The notes under the pieces: generated by a model
Databases searched by the model: none
Seen by the model: only the letters and a program-made list of their open reading frames with translations
What the model was told of the DNA's origin: nothing
Assembly (NCBI GenBank): GCA_041745535.1
Contig: JBGTIS010000121.1
Coordinates: 1 to 34,154 of the forward strand
Source of the DNA: JBGTIS01 sp041745535
GTDB taxonomy: Bacteria; Bacteroidota; Bacteroidia; Cytophagales; Cyclobacteriaceae
Length of the DNA: 34,154 nucleotides
Direction: 5' to 3'
Made by a program: the position numbers and the translations under genes
Part shown: one piece after another, positions 17,745 through 25,966 of the stretch
Layout of the letters: every line of letters begins with the position of its first letter
How positions within the stretch are numbered: the first letter of the stretch is position 1

Positions 17745-18814
17745 CGGCGAAGCTCATTCAGCGGCTCGAAATCATCCAGCTTTCGCAGGAATTTTGGGGG
17801 TGCCAGCCGGATTCCTACCAAAAAAGCAATATTATGGTAGTAACTGCTCACCTTCAGGTCAGACACATTCAGAAAGTTAAAATCAAAAGTGCCGGCTATT
17901 CCGGCAAAATATTTTTCTCCATTGTAGCCAATACCTGTTCGTACGCCTAACAGGGGCAATGCTTTTAACCCGGGAACGTTTCGCTGATTGCTTTCCCGAT
18001 CGTAATTATAGCGTTGAATTTCCATACCGGCAAAACCTGCCACCGACATCGAGAAATTACGATACACATAATTGTAGACGTAGCCTGGACCAATGCCAAT
18101 GCCAAAGGCCCGCAATCGTTCCAAATCTGAAAAATTGGTAAACTGATCTTGCAGTACCGGTGTAATAAAGGAAGAATCCGCATTCACATCCAGATAAGCG
18201 ATACTGGCCAGCGCCATAAATGATCCCGCACTCAGTTTCTGTTTTTCTATAAAATCAAAAGCAGAACGATAAGAGAATTTCTCTTTTGAGAAGATGTATG
18301 AAAAATTAAAGCGGTTGTACAAAACCCCCAAATCGTCGCGGATATAAAAATCATCACCTTCCTGCCAGTTGGCGGTGTATACCGGCGTATTGATATCCGT
18401 CAGAGATTTGTAATACTTGAAAAGCCATTCTACCACAATACCCGTTTGGGAAGTATATTTCACATTGAAATCCAGATAACGGGTACGTCCGTAATTCTCT
18501 TTCTGAAAATTTGTTCGTGGCCCTCTTATGCCAAAACCAAGCACAATACCTTTATAGGCTGCGCGTAAACCTATCACGTTGCGCACGGTGGGGTAATACA
18601 AAACCGACTTATCGTACTTATTACCCTTTAAACGAAACCTTAAATTGTATTTTCGCAAATCGTAATGCGGACTTAGCGATAAGCTTTCTGAGAATGGCTG
18701 AATATACGTTGAATCGGTTTGTGCTATCACCTTTTGGTAGTAACCACCCGCTAAAATCATCCCTACCGAAAAAATTAAAAAGCATGCAGCTTTTACTACC
18801 TTTTTATAATGCAT
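17741..18814 (-). CDS. DUF4421 family outer-membrane-like protein
   Basis: 357 residues from the ATG at 18814, which gives a positively charged MHYKKVVKAACF start and a signal peptide ending VIAQ. A longer reading to 18880 adds 22 residues with no membrane logic. The mature protein looks like a beta barrel: alternating aromatic strands, a conserved LSLSPHYDLRKYNLRFR start, VLYYPTVRNVIGLRAAYKG, FGIRGP, and VGIRLAPPKFLRKL near the end. This is the DUF4421 pattern, widespread in Bacteroidota and of unknown function. It is divergent from the lipoprotein gene at 18968. Confidence 0.78.
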   Translation of the reverse strand: MHYKKVVKAACFLIFSVGMILAGGYYQKVIAQTDSTYIQPFSESLSLSPHYDLRKYNLRFRLKGNKYDKSVLYYPTVRNVIGLRAAYKGIVLGFGIRGPRTNFQKENYGRTRYLDFNVKYTSQTGIVVEWLFKYYKSLTDINTPVYTANWQEGDDFYIRDDLGVLYNRFNFSYIFSKEKFSYRSAFDFIEKQKLSAGSFMALASIAYLDVNADSSFITPVLQDQFTNFSDLERLRAFGIGIGPGYVYNYVYRNFSMSVAGFAGMEIQRYNYDRESNQRNVPGLKALPLLGVRTGIGYNGEKYFAGIAGTFDFNFLNVSDLKVSSYYHNIAFLVGIRLAPPKFLRKLDDFEPLNELRR

Positions 18815-18967
18815 ATGCAAACCTAAAAATTCATTAATCATAACGCAAAAACCAACCCACTTCATCATTAATTTTGGCAAAATAAAGCAATATTAATACG
18901 TATACACGTTTTTCAAATCGGTAAGGCACAGTTTATGCGATCAGATCATTATCTGTAATCGGTGAAT

Positions 18968-19594
18968 ATGATAAAAAAAATTATTGCCATTCTTCCTTTG
19001 CTGATGTTAAATATCGGATGTGAACTGGGAGACGACTGTGGTCCTTTTCCCGAAACTGCTTATCGCGTCACCGGAATTACTACCGATAATGTGCAACTGA
19101 ATAACCGTGGGTACCGCAATGCAAGTTCCATTCCCGATAGCACCCTTCTTCCATTTAATGAATTCGCGTTAGCGGTATATCCTGAAACTGAACGCGTTTC
19201 AACCAATACATTCCCTGTCCCTTCCCTTTTTACTGGTTTTTCCCATCCGGCTTATGCCTGTTCTCCTCCCGCTCCCACGCCTACAGAAAATGTTTCGGAA
19301 ATTACTGTATTCAGTAATACCGATTACCAGCAACAGGATAGCAATACTATTCTATATGCAGGAGATACGCTGAACGGAATCTTTCAAATCGTTGATTTTT
19401 ATAGTGGCAATATTACAGGGCTTGCTACCTTTTTGAAAATTTCCAAACAAATTCCTGCTTCCGACGAAGGATTTTTTCTCGTTCCGCTGGCCCGTCCGCG
19501 GCAGGAAACTACCCATCGGTTTACTGTTCATTACCGACTGGAAGATGGTACGCTATTTACCTTCGAAGCAGATCCGATTACGCTTACTCCCTAA
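18968..19594 (+). CDS. Hypothetical lipoprotein (DUF5034-like)
   Basis: 208 residues. The ATG at 18968 is preferred over GTG at 18962 (two residues longer). The signal peptide ends in a lipobox, MLNIGC, with Cys18 as the lipidated residue. CELGDDCGPFPETAYRVTGI and a later ACSPPAPTPTENVSEITVFSN give a Cys-rich extracytoplasmic protein with a beta-rich second half (HRFTVHYRLEDGTLFTFE). It resembles DUF5034-type lipoproteins of Bacteroidota, based on memory of the family pattern only. The modABC genes follow after 94 bases. Confidence 0.65.
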   Translation: MIKKIIAILPLLMLNIGCELGDDCGPFPETAYRVTGITTDNVQLNNRGYRNASSIPDSTLLPFNEFALAVYPETERVSTNTFPVPSLFTGFSHPAYACSPPAPTPTENVSEITVFSNTDYQQQDSNTILYAGDTLNGIFQIVDFYSGNITGLATFLKISKQIPASDEGFFLVPLARPRQETTHRFTVHYRLEDGTLFTFEADPITLTP

Positions 19595-19648
19595 AATTTA
19601 CCAGCTACTTCTCTGCTAATTTTCATTCTAAATAGTAACTTCCCGACT

Positions 19649-19660
19649 AGAAACGTTTCT
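19649..19660. promoter_or_regulatory. 12-bp palindrome before modA, possible operator
   Basis: AGAAACGTTTCT is a perfect inverted repeat centred on CG, 28 bases before the modA ATG. AAACGTTT-centred palindromes are typical LacI-family operators. A promoter-like TATAAT lies just behind it (TTTTATAATG). No ModE box was recognised. Regulation of modABC through this site is inference. Confidence 0.4.
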
Positions 19661-19688
19661 TGTTTTATAATGCAACTGCCTGATAAAA

Positions 19689-20441
19689 ATGATGCGATGG
19701 ATTTGTGTACTGCCTTTTATATTTGCGCTGGTAACAAATACAAATGCCCAGGCCCCCATCAGTGTGGCGGTAGCCGCTAACCTGGCTTTTCCCCTGCGAA
19801 AAATCAAACAGCACTATGAAAATACTACGGGAAACCGAATCAATCTGGTAGTAGCCTCGTCTGGCGTACTTACCGCCCAAATCAGCAATGGCGCCCCCTA
19901 TGCACTTTTTCTTTCCGCTGATATGAAATTCCCGAAAGCTTTGTATCAATCTGGAAAAACCCAGGGTGCACCTCAGGTTTTGGTAAAAGGCAGACTGGTA
20001 TTCTGGAGCAAGAAAAAAGTTACCGAAAATCAGATCGGCGCCTATCTGGCTACGGTACGGTCTGTCGCCATTGCCCAACCTAAGCTGGCACCTTATGGAC
20101 AGGCTGCTAAAAACTGGCTGGAAGACAACAAGTTGTATCCATCATTAGAAAGAAAACTGGTATATGGTGAAAACATCGGTCAGGTAAACCGGTACATTGT
20201 AGCCGAAACTGTAGAAGGAGCTTTTACTGCTGTTTCCGCCATGTTTTCCAATGAACTTAAAAATAAAGGCTTCTGGTTACCCCTTAGTACTCCTGCTGAT
20301 GAAGCTTCCTTGCTCACTCATGGTATGGTGATACTAAAAAACGAAAGTGCTGATCCTAATCAGGTAAAGGAATTTGTACAGTATCTGAAATCCGCTGAAG
20401 CTCAGTCAATTTTTGAGGAATTTGGTTATGTTATGCGCTGA
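19689..20441 (+). CDS. modA: Molybdate ABC transporter substrate-binding protein
   Basis: 250 residues with a signal peptide ending NTNAQA. ModA captures molybdate (or tungstate) outside the cytoplasmic membrane and hands it to ModB. Recognisable pieces: ISVAVAANLAFPLRKI, VVASSGVLTAQISNGAPYALFLSAD (the oxyanion-binding Ser region and the ADxxFP-like turn), RSVAIAQPKLAPYGQAAKNWL, and the C-terminal FVQYLKSAEAQSIFEEFGYV. The mature protein has no lipobox cysteine, so it is soluble in the periplasm. The ATG is followed by a second ATG; either could be used. modB begins 18 bases after its stop and modC overlaps modB, giving one operon. Confidence 0.92.
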   Translation: MMRWICVLPFIFALVTNTNAQAPISVAVAANLAFPLRKIKQHYENTTGNRINLVVASSGVLTAQISNGAPYALFLSADMKFPKALYQSGKTQGAPQVLVKGRLVFWSKKKVTENQIGAYLATVRSVAIAQPKLAPYGQAAKNWLEDNKLYPSLERKLVYGENIGQVNRYIVAETVEGAFTAVSAMFSNELKNKGFWLPLSTPADEASLLTHGMVILKNESADPNQVKEFVQYLKSAEAQSIFEEFGYVMR

Positions 20442-20459
20442 TCGCTTACTTTTGCTGGT

Positions 20460-21134
20460 ATGGAATTAAATTTTGACCCATTTCTGTTAAGTCTGAAATT
20501 AGCTTTCATCACCACCTGCTTCCTGTTTGTTATCGGCATTCTGATTACTTATTTCATTTATTTTTATACAGGACGTCTGAAACCTGTGCTGAAAGCTCTG
20601 GTGAGTTTACCCCTGGTTTTACCTCCTACTGTATTGGGTTATTATTTACTAATATTTTTTCGTCCCGAAGGATGGGTGGGCCAGATCAGCGAAAGCTTGT
20701 TTGGATTACGACTGGTATTCAGCTTTCCGGGGCTGGTTATCGGATCGGTTATTTTTAGTCTGCCCTTTATGGTAAATCCTATTCTTTCCGCTATTGAAAA
20801 CCTGCCTGTACATTACCGGGAAGCAGCTTACACATTGGGCAAATCTAACTGGATTACCCTTACCAAAGTTTTATTGCCAAATGCGAAGCATTCTGTGGTA
20901 GTAGGATTGGTAATGACGTTTGCCCATACGATTGGCGAGTTTGGGGTAATTCTGATGATTGGGGGTAACATACCCGGTGAAACCAGGGTGGCTTCTATCG
21001 CTATTTATGATGAGGTAGAAATGCTCAATTATACCAATGCCCATACGTACGCCCTTATTTTGCTGATCTTTTCATTTGCGGTGCTGATGGCCGTTTATCT
21101 GTACCAGGGTAATAAATCCAGACAAATTATATGA
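20460..21134 (+). CDS. modB: Molybdate ABC transporter permease
   Basis: 224 residues with about five transmembrane helices, matching ModB size. The permease EAA loop, which contacts the ATPase, is visible as YREAAYTLGKSNWITLTKVLLPNAK at about 119-143. LVLPPTVLGYYLL near the start and HTIGEFGVILMIGGNIPGETR near 160-180 are strong ModB/CysT family motifs. The stop (TGA) overlaps the modC ATG as ATGA at 21131-21134, so the two are translationally coupled. Confidence 0.93.
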   Translation: MELNFDPFLLSLKLAFITTCFLFVIGILITYFIYFYTGRLKPVLKALVSLPLVLPPTVLGYYLLIFFRPEGWVGQISESLFGLRLVFSFPGLVIGSVIFSLPFMVNPILSAIENLPVHYREAAYTLGKSNWITLTKVLLPNAKHSVVVGLVMTFAHTIGEFGVILMIGGNIPGETRVASIAIYDEVEMLNYTNAHTYALILLIFSFAVLMAVYLYQGNKSRQII

Positions 21135-21982
21135 TAGACCTCAAGCTGTACAAAAAATTAGCCGGAGCGGAAGGAGATTTTGTGCTGGATGTCGCCCTGC
21201 ATATTCCTGCTCATTCCATTTTGGGTATTATGGGTCCTTCGGGTGCTGGAAAAACCAGTATTCTGAAAATGATCGCCGGATTGCTAACGCCTGAGCAAGG
21301 TGAAATTACAGTCAACGGAAAAACCTGGTACCATGCCGGACAATCAGTATATACAAAACCGCAACACCGAAGTGTAGGATATGTATTTCAGGATTATTCT
21401 CTTTTCCCGAACATGAGCCTGCGTGAAAACCTGCTGTTCGCACTTGGAAAAGACAGAAACCAGCAGATAGTGGACGAAATTCTGGATATGATGGGGTTAC
21501 AGGCCCTGGAACATCGCAAACCCGACCGCATTTCCGGCGGCCAACGACAGCGGGTGGCACTGGCCCGTGCTATTGTGAGGCATCCTGAAATATTGCTGTT
21601 GGATGAACCTTTTGCCGCTTTGGACAAAACCATGCGATACCGGTTGCAAGAAGATCTGAAACTTTTACACCAGAAATTTAACACTACCACCATATTAGTG
21701 AGCCACGATCCGGCAGAAATAGTAAGGCTGGCACAAAACCTGGCTGTTATAGAAAGAGGAAAAATTATCGCTATGGGTCGACCTTCCCAACTGCTTACTA
21801 CCCTGAAAAGCGATGTGTTTGAAGGAGAGGTCATGTATATAGATACAGATAACAATGAAATTATCGCCACCTCCGGCCACTTTATTCAGGCTTTTCCCCG
21901 GCAGGCCGCTACTACCGCCTTACAGCCTGGCGACCAGATCAGGGTTAGCGCTGATGGATTGATTGTTCGTAAAAAAGAGTAG
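21131..21982 (+). CDS. modC: Molybdate ABC transporter ATP-binding protein
   Basis: 283 residues, shorter than the about 350 of Escherichia coli ModC. The ATPase is complete: Walker A GPSGAGKT (35-42), Q-loop at Gln87 (VGYVFQDYSLFP), signature ISGGQRQRVALARA (134-147), Walker B ILLLDEPFAALD (154-165) and H-loop SHD (191-193). After about residue 225 there is only a short regulatory tail (EGEVMYIDTDNNEI ... GDQIRVSADGLIV) that looks like a single TOBE/Mop-like domain rather than the tandem pair. It couples ATP hydrolysis to import through ModB. Confidence 0.9.
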   Translation: MIDLKLYKKLAGAEGDFVLDVALHIPAHSILGIMGPSGAGKTSILKMIAGLLTPEQGEITVNGKTWYHAGQSVYTKPQHRSVGYVFQDYSLFPNMSLRENLLFALGKDRNQQIVDEILDMMGLQALEHRKPDRISGGQRQRVALARAIVRHPEILLLDEPFAALDKTMRYRLQEDLKLLHQKFNTTTILVSHDPAEIVRLAQNLAVIERGKIIAMGRPSQLLTTLKSDVFEGEVMYIDTDNNEIIATSGHFIQAFPRQAATTALQPGDQIRVSADGLIVRKKE

Positions 21983-22142
21983 CTTTTTACCTTTAAATTA
22001 TCACAAGCACAGGATTGGAATCTTTCACTTATGAGAATTAAATTTTAACAATAAGCCACGTTAGGCTCCTTTTTAAAAATGATATGCGATAAGGATTCTA
22101 AGTACAATCAAGAAAGATTTGACGGGAGGAATGGTAATTTTT

Positions 22143-22261
22143 GTAGGACACCTTGACAAGTTGTCCTACCGCGTTCGACACTTTTTATTTGTTTGTACTT
22201 AGCCACAAACAAATAAACGCGCTTGCGGCTGAGGGCTTGCGACTTTTACAATAACGCGCTT
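22143..22261. repeat. Structured intergenic segment with two perfect inverted repeats
   Basis: Between the convergent ends of modC and the LamG-like gene. First hairpin: GTAGGACA (22143-22150) with TGTCCTAC (22162-22169), loop 11 bases, itself containing CTTG-a-CAAG. Second: TTTATTTGTTTGT (22184-22196) with ACAAACAAATAAA (22205-22217), a perfect 13-bp stem around an 8-base loop. Then ACGCGCTT occurs at 22217-22224 and 22254-22261, and GCTTGCG at 22221-22227 and 22235-22241. No T run follows either stem on either strand, so they are not standard terminators. Confidence 0.75.
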
Positions 22262-23117
22262 AAAACCCATACTTCTTTTTAAACAAAGCAAAAACCTGGG
22301 TCAGTTCGGCATTGGTGAGCGGGCGTTCGTAGATCAGCACTCGGGCAATTTCACCATCAAAAGATTCCTGTCCGGGGTGTTGAATGGCATCCCGCTCCTG
22401 CCCGATGGCCATACGAGATGGATTGGCCTTAGGATTTACGGGAAAAATACCGGTTGATACGCTATCCGGATCATTCACAAAAAGCTCGATGGTTTGCTTG
22501 CCTTCTCCGGCTCCCATTCGGCCAGCCAGCAGATAATACCGGTCCTGTTGCAGTTGGGGTCCCATAATCATCGGGTTATTTTCATCAAACCGGCCGAAAG
22601 TAATGCCATTTCTACCGCCCGACCAAAAAGTATTATCATCAGTTAAATTAGCCCAGATGCCTTCATAATGATCGCTGTTGCGGAGGTTACCCAGAAAAGA
22701 GTTGACATCCTTTAACCCAACTCTTTGCTCGTAAGGCAAAAGCAAGGCAAACCAGGTGAACCCAGAGCCGGTGGTAAGTCCATCAAAAACATCTTCTTCC
22801 AGACTCACCAGCTCCTGCTGCCGGAATACCAGGGTATTATGTCCATTCAATTCTTTTACATTTTTTCTCAGGGTGGGCATGCCCGAATTTGGCTGATCGC
22901 GCCCTTCGTCGCGACTTACAAATAACTGTGCCGCAGAGGCAGAGACCTGATTTTGCCAGGCACTTACCCGGTTATCAGCGTTCAGGGTAATTCCATAATC
23001 AGCGTCCAGATCGAGCAGCAATCCTTGCTGCGGCAGGGAGTTATCAGTTATAAATGATAGTAAAAAGGTTAATAAACAGCAGCAACTAAAAGCAATACTG
23101 CAGAGCCGTTTTATCAT
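22260..23117 (-). CDS. Secreted LamG/concanavalin A-like domain protein
   Basis: 285 residues from the ATG at 23117; an upstream-open frame to 23201 adds 28 residues that precede the signal peptide, so the shorter start is used. The signal region MIKRLCSIAFSCCCLLTFLLSF has three adjacent cysteines but no clean lipobox. The mature part has the jelly-roll pattern of LamG-like laminin/pentraxin domains: GLLLDLDADYGITL, RVSAWQNQV, NTLVFRQQELV, FTWFALLLPYEQ, and the usual tail FDGEIARVLIYERPLTNAELTQVFALFKKKYGF split near 255-285. Such domains bind glycans or act as adhesive modules; no catalytic residues are seen. It converges on modC. Confidence 0.72.
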   Translation of the reverse strand: MIKRLCSIAFSCCCLLTFLLSFITDNSLPQQGLLLDLDADYGITLNADNRVSAWQNQVSASAAQLFVSRDEGRDQPNSGMPTLRKNVKELNGHNTLVFRQQELVSLEEDVFDGLTTGSGFTWFALLLPYEQRVGLKDVNSFLGNLRNSDHYEGIWANLTDDNTFWSGGRNGITFGRFDENNPMIMGPQLQQDRYYLLAGRMGAGEGKQTIELFVNDPDSVSTGIFPVNPKANPSRMAIGQERDAIQHPGQESFDGEIARVLIYERPLTNAELTQVFALFKKKYGF

Positions 23118-23282
23118 TTTATTGGTTTCTTGATTTAAAACTTCATGCCTGTGCGCATACCCTGACAACAAGCTAATGGTGTTGAAATCACAATATATCA
23201 ATTTCGGTGAATACCACCAATTGGAATTATTCCTTCTGGTCGCTTATTCCAACACAAGGCGGCAGGATTACCCTATTTTCAG

Positions 23283-23312
23283 TTGTTTGCTTCAATCACG
23301 GGTTTATATTTG
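23283..23312 (+). promoter_or_regulatory. Bacteroidota-type promoter (TTG-N19-TATATTTG)
   Basis: TTG at 23283-23285 and TATATTTG at 23305-23312 are separated by 19 bases, matching the known TTG-N17-23-TAnnTTTG consensus. Transcription should start near 23319. That is past the ATG at 23317, so the next ATG at 23341 is the likely start of the downstream gene. Confidence 0.55.
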
Positions 23313-23340
23313 TTGAATGAACTACTCAATTGTAAATGCT

Positions 23341-23787
23341 ATGAAAAGTTTTCCGCTAATTTCTTTTTGTATTGCCATAGCTGCGTGCCAGCATACTACA
23401 CCCAACCATCAGCAGGATGAAGATGAAATTATGAGCATTATGAACAACCAGATAAGCTGCTGGAACAAAGGTGATCTGGATTGTTTTATGGCCGGTTACT
23501 GGCATTCCGATTCGGTGATGTACATTGGCGGATCAGGATTGAAATATGGCTACCAGACCGCATTGGATAATTACAAAAAAAACTATCCGAACGAAGCGGC
23601 CCGGGGTATCCTGAATTTCGATATCCTCGAGCTGCTACCTGTGGCCGATGATGCCTATTTTATGGTAGGAAAATTCTACCTAAAAAGAACCATCGGTGAT
23701 GCACAGGGGCATTTTTCTCTGCTTTTCAGAAAAATTAATGGCAAATGGGTAATCGTAGCCGACCATTCCAGTGCCACTTCCGGCTAA
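23341..23787 (+). CDS. NTF2-like (DUF4440-type) lipoprotein
   Basis: 148 residues from the ATG at 23341. An ATG eight codons upstream (23317) is open too, but lies at the predicted transcription start, and the shorter form begins with a standard lipoprotein signal ending AIAAC (Cys16). The mature part is a SnoaL/NTF2-like cone fold: QDEDEIMSIMNNQISCWNKGDLDCFMAGYW, SDSVMYIGGSG, YQTALDNYKKNYPN, and the closing HFSLLFRKINGKWVIVADHSS. These small pockets bind or modify varied ligands; no specific function can be given. Confidence 0.82.
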   Translation: MKSFPLISFCIAIAACQHTTPNHQQDEDEIMSIMNNQISCWNKGDLDCFMAGYWHSDSVMYIGGSGLKYGYQTALDNYKKNYPNEAARGILNFDILELLPVADDAYFMVGKFYLKRTIGDAQGHFSLLFRKINGKWVIVADHSSATSG

Positions 23788-23853
23788 TAGTTAATAACGG
23801 TTTTAATCGTAATTATAAATTGTAACCGCATCGGTAGCTAAGTTTTGAATTAA

Positions 23854-24195
23854 TTCTTCAACTTTAGATCAAAGAATAGCAATAGCTCTCTAATCATTCA
23901 AACATCGCCAATTGGAGAAGAAAATATTTTTGAAAAAGGAGAGCTTATTTGGGTAAGGAAAAAATTACCTGCCTCAAGTGTACAGGCTGCCGGTTCAGGC
24001 ACTAATCCTACGGGTGGATTAAGATTAGTTCAAGATGGATTTGTATTAAATAAGAAAGTGATTGACCAAACAACATATTTCAGAAGTACGATCTTTAATT
24101 CTTTAACTTGGTCTAAAATAAAAAATAACCCTTATGTGGAAGGAGCAAAGGCTAATTTCTTCATTACGGTTAAAGGAGTAGAAGTGATAGGATAA
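23854..24195 (+). pseudogene. 3' remnant of a gene, possibly a restriction endonuclease
   Basis: An open frame of 113 codons runs from just after a TAA at 23851-23853 to TAA at 24193-24195, with no start codon in its first part. The protein is clearly real in style: ELIWVRKKLPASS, GSGTNPTGGLRLVQDGF, IDQTTYFRSTIFNSLTWSK and ANFFITVKGVEVIG. The TNPTGxxRLxQ and IDQTTYFRxxxFxxLxW patterns resemble the C-terminal (B3-like DNA-binding) part of phospholipase D-type restriction nucleases. This is from memory and tentative. Its place, directly before an adenine methyltransferase, supports a restriction gene whose 5' part is deleted. Base composition is AT-rich like the methyltransferase and unlike the upstream lipoprotein gene. 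Confidence 0.55.
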
Positions 24196-24221
24196 GAAGC
24201 GAAAAACAACTTAGGATTAGT

Positions 24222-24362
24222 ATGCTTAGCGACCAAGTCGTCAAACAGGTCATAAAAAATTATAATGAGCAAGCTCATGAAATTCTCAAAGTCGCGGAAA
24301 GAAAAGTAGCTTATCAGAAATTAAACAGTAAAATCAAAAATTTAAGAAATGAAATTAATTGA
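24222..24362 (+). CDS. Small 46-residue helical protein ahead of the methyltransferase
   Basis: Reads MLSDQVVKQVIKNYNEQA and ends KIKNLRNEIN. It is highly charged and almost all helix-forming, with a heptad-like C-terminal half suggesting a short coiled coil. TTAGGATTAG precedes the ATG with an AGGA about seven bases away, a fair ribosome site. The gene ends inside the methyltransferase gene (14-base overlap, different frame), so the two look translationally coupled. It begins 26 bases after the broken restriction gene. It could be a helper or linker of the restriction-modification set; it shows no helix-turn-helix of a C-protein. Function unknown. Confidence 0.5.
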   Translation: MLSDQVVKQVIKNYNEQAHEILKVAERKVAYQKLNSKIKNLRNEIN

Positions 24363-25959
24363 AGAAGCAACAAAAGAAAAACTTAGAGGAGGATTCTACA
24401 CTCCTAAACCAATTACCGATTTCATTCTTAAATGGGCTATCAATGGTGGTACAAATGCGGATATTTTAGAACCAAGCTGCGGTGACGGCAATTTTTTGAA
24501 AAGTTTAAAGGCTGAAAATTTCAAGTTCAATTCTGTTACAGCCATCGAATATGATCCTATTGAAGCTTCTAAAGCAACCTTAATTGAATTGGAAAATACT
24601 GAAGTAATTAATGAAGATTTTCACTTTTTCTGTAATAACACTAAAAAGAGATTTGATTTAATTGTGGGTAACCCACCCTATATTCGTTATCAGTATTTTG
24701 ATAAGAGTCAACAGGTTGCCGCGGAGGATATATTTATCAAAGCAGGATTAAAATACTCAAAACTGACCAATGCCTGGGTGTCATTTGTAGTAGGTTCATC
24801 ATTACTTTTAAAAGAAACAGGGGGAAAAATTGGATTTGTTCTTCCAGCGGAAATACTACAAGTTTCTTATGGACAACAATTAAGAAATTTTATTGCCCAC
24901 TTTTTTAATAAGATCAATATTGTTTCATTTGAAAAATTAATTTTTCCCGATATTCAGCAAGAAGTAGTATTGCTATTGTGTGAGAAGGATAATAGTAAGG
25001 AACATAATATCGAACATATCGAGCTTAAAGACGCAAGCGAACTAAAAAATTTGGGACTTTTAAAGTTAAAGTTCCCAAAAAAGAAAATTGATTTCAAATC
25101 CAACAAATGGACTTTCTACTTCCTTGACCAAGAAGAAATAGATTTTTTAGAGAATGTCGCGAAAAACTTTAAAATTCCAAATATTGGAAAATATGCTAAC
25201 GTAGAGGTAGGTATTACCACAGGTTCTAATGATTTCTTTACAGTTCCATTATCAACAGTCGAGAAATATGAGCTTGATGATTATGCCCGACCGATGGTCG
25301 GTAGAAGTGTTCAGGTAAATAGCGTAGTGTTTAACTATGAAGATTGGCTGAAAAATAAATACTCAAAAGCAAAGGCTCATTTATTAGTTTTTCCAGATCG
25401 TAACAGCCTCAAAAAGAACAATGGATCGATCAAATACATTAATTACGGTGAAAAACTGGAAATACATAAGGGATATAAGTGTAGTATAAGAGATAATTGG
25501 TTTGTTGTTCCATCTTTAAAAATTTCTGATGCCTTATTTATTCGCAGGAATAATATTTACCCTAAACTCATTATTAACGAGGCAAATGCATACACTACAG
25601 ATACTATGCACCGGGTTTTTGTGAGACCGGGAACTAACATTAACGCTTTTACAGCTAGTTACTATAACTCTCTTTCATTAGCATTCGCCGAGGTTTTTGG
25701 CAGAAGCCACGGCGGGGGGGTTTTGGAACTCATGCCCAATGAAACAGAACGAATTCTTTTGCCCTACCATGAACGAAATGCTAACTTACTGGCTGAGATT
25801 GATAAATTGATTCGGCAAAAAAATGAAATACAGAAAATTCTTGATCGAACAAACAAACAGATTCTTCAAGAAAATTACGGACTGACAAAGAAAGACATTG
25901 AACTCTCAAATAGTATTTGGAATAAGCTCTCAAAAAGACGACTGAATAGAGGGAAATAA
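24349..25959 (+). CDS. Eco57I/TaqI-type N6-adenine DNA methyltransferase
   Basis: 536 residues. Transfers a methyl group from S-adenosylmethionine to adenine N6 in a specific DNA site. Motif X is at GGFYTPKPI (14-22), motif I (SAM binding) at ILEPSCGDGNF (39-49), acidic motif II near AIEYDP (65-70), and catalytic motif IV NPPY at 108-111. After about residue 270 there is a TaqI-like target recognition domain (VEVGITTGSNDFFTV ... PMVGRSVQ ... FGRSHGGGVLELMP) and a C-terminal helix pair (EIDKLIRQKNEIQKIL). The gene is complete and AT-rich compared with its flanks. The putative nuclease gene upstream is truncated, so this may now be a solitary methyltransferase. Confidence 0.9.
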   Translation: MKLIEEATKEKLRGGFYTPKPITDFILKWAINGGTNADILEPSCGDGNFLKSLKAENFKFNSVTAIEYDPIEASKATLIELENTEVINEDFHFFCNNTKKRFDLIVGNPPYIRYQYFDKSQQVAAEDIFIKAGLKYSKLTNAWVSFVVGSSLLLKETGGKIGFVLPAEILQVSYGQQLRNFIAHFFNKINIVSFEKLIFPDIQQEVVLLLCEKDNSKEHNIEHIELKDASELKNLGLLKLKFPKKKIDFKSNKWTFYFLDQEEIDFLENVAKNFKIPNIGKYANVEVGITTGSNDFFTVPLSTVEKYELDDYARPMVGRSVQVNSVVFNYEDWLKNKYSKAKAHLLVFPDRNSLKKNNGSIKYINYGEKLEIHKGYKCSIRDNWFVVPSLKISDALFIRRNNIYPKLIINEANAYTTDTMHRVFVRPGTNINAFTASYYNSLSLAFAEVFGRSHGGGVLELMPNETERILLPYHERNANLLAEIDKLIRQKNEIQKILDRTNKQILQENYGLTKKDIELSNSIWNKLSKRRLNRGK

Positions 25960-25966
25960 AAATATT

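Noticed and set aside
19595..19688. Molybdenum-cofactor riboswitch upstream of modA
   Set aside because: The gap is only 94 bases, with none of the stem pattern of that RNA.
22184..22217. Bidirectional terminator for modC and the LamG-like gene
   Set aside because: The stem is perfect but AT-rich, and no T run follows on either strand. It is reported as an unexplained structure instead.
23788..25966. Insertion sequence or integrase-borne island
   Set aside because: No transposase, integrase, terminal inverted repeat or target duplication could be found at either edge of the AT-rich block.
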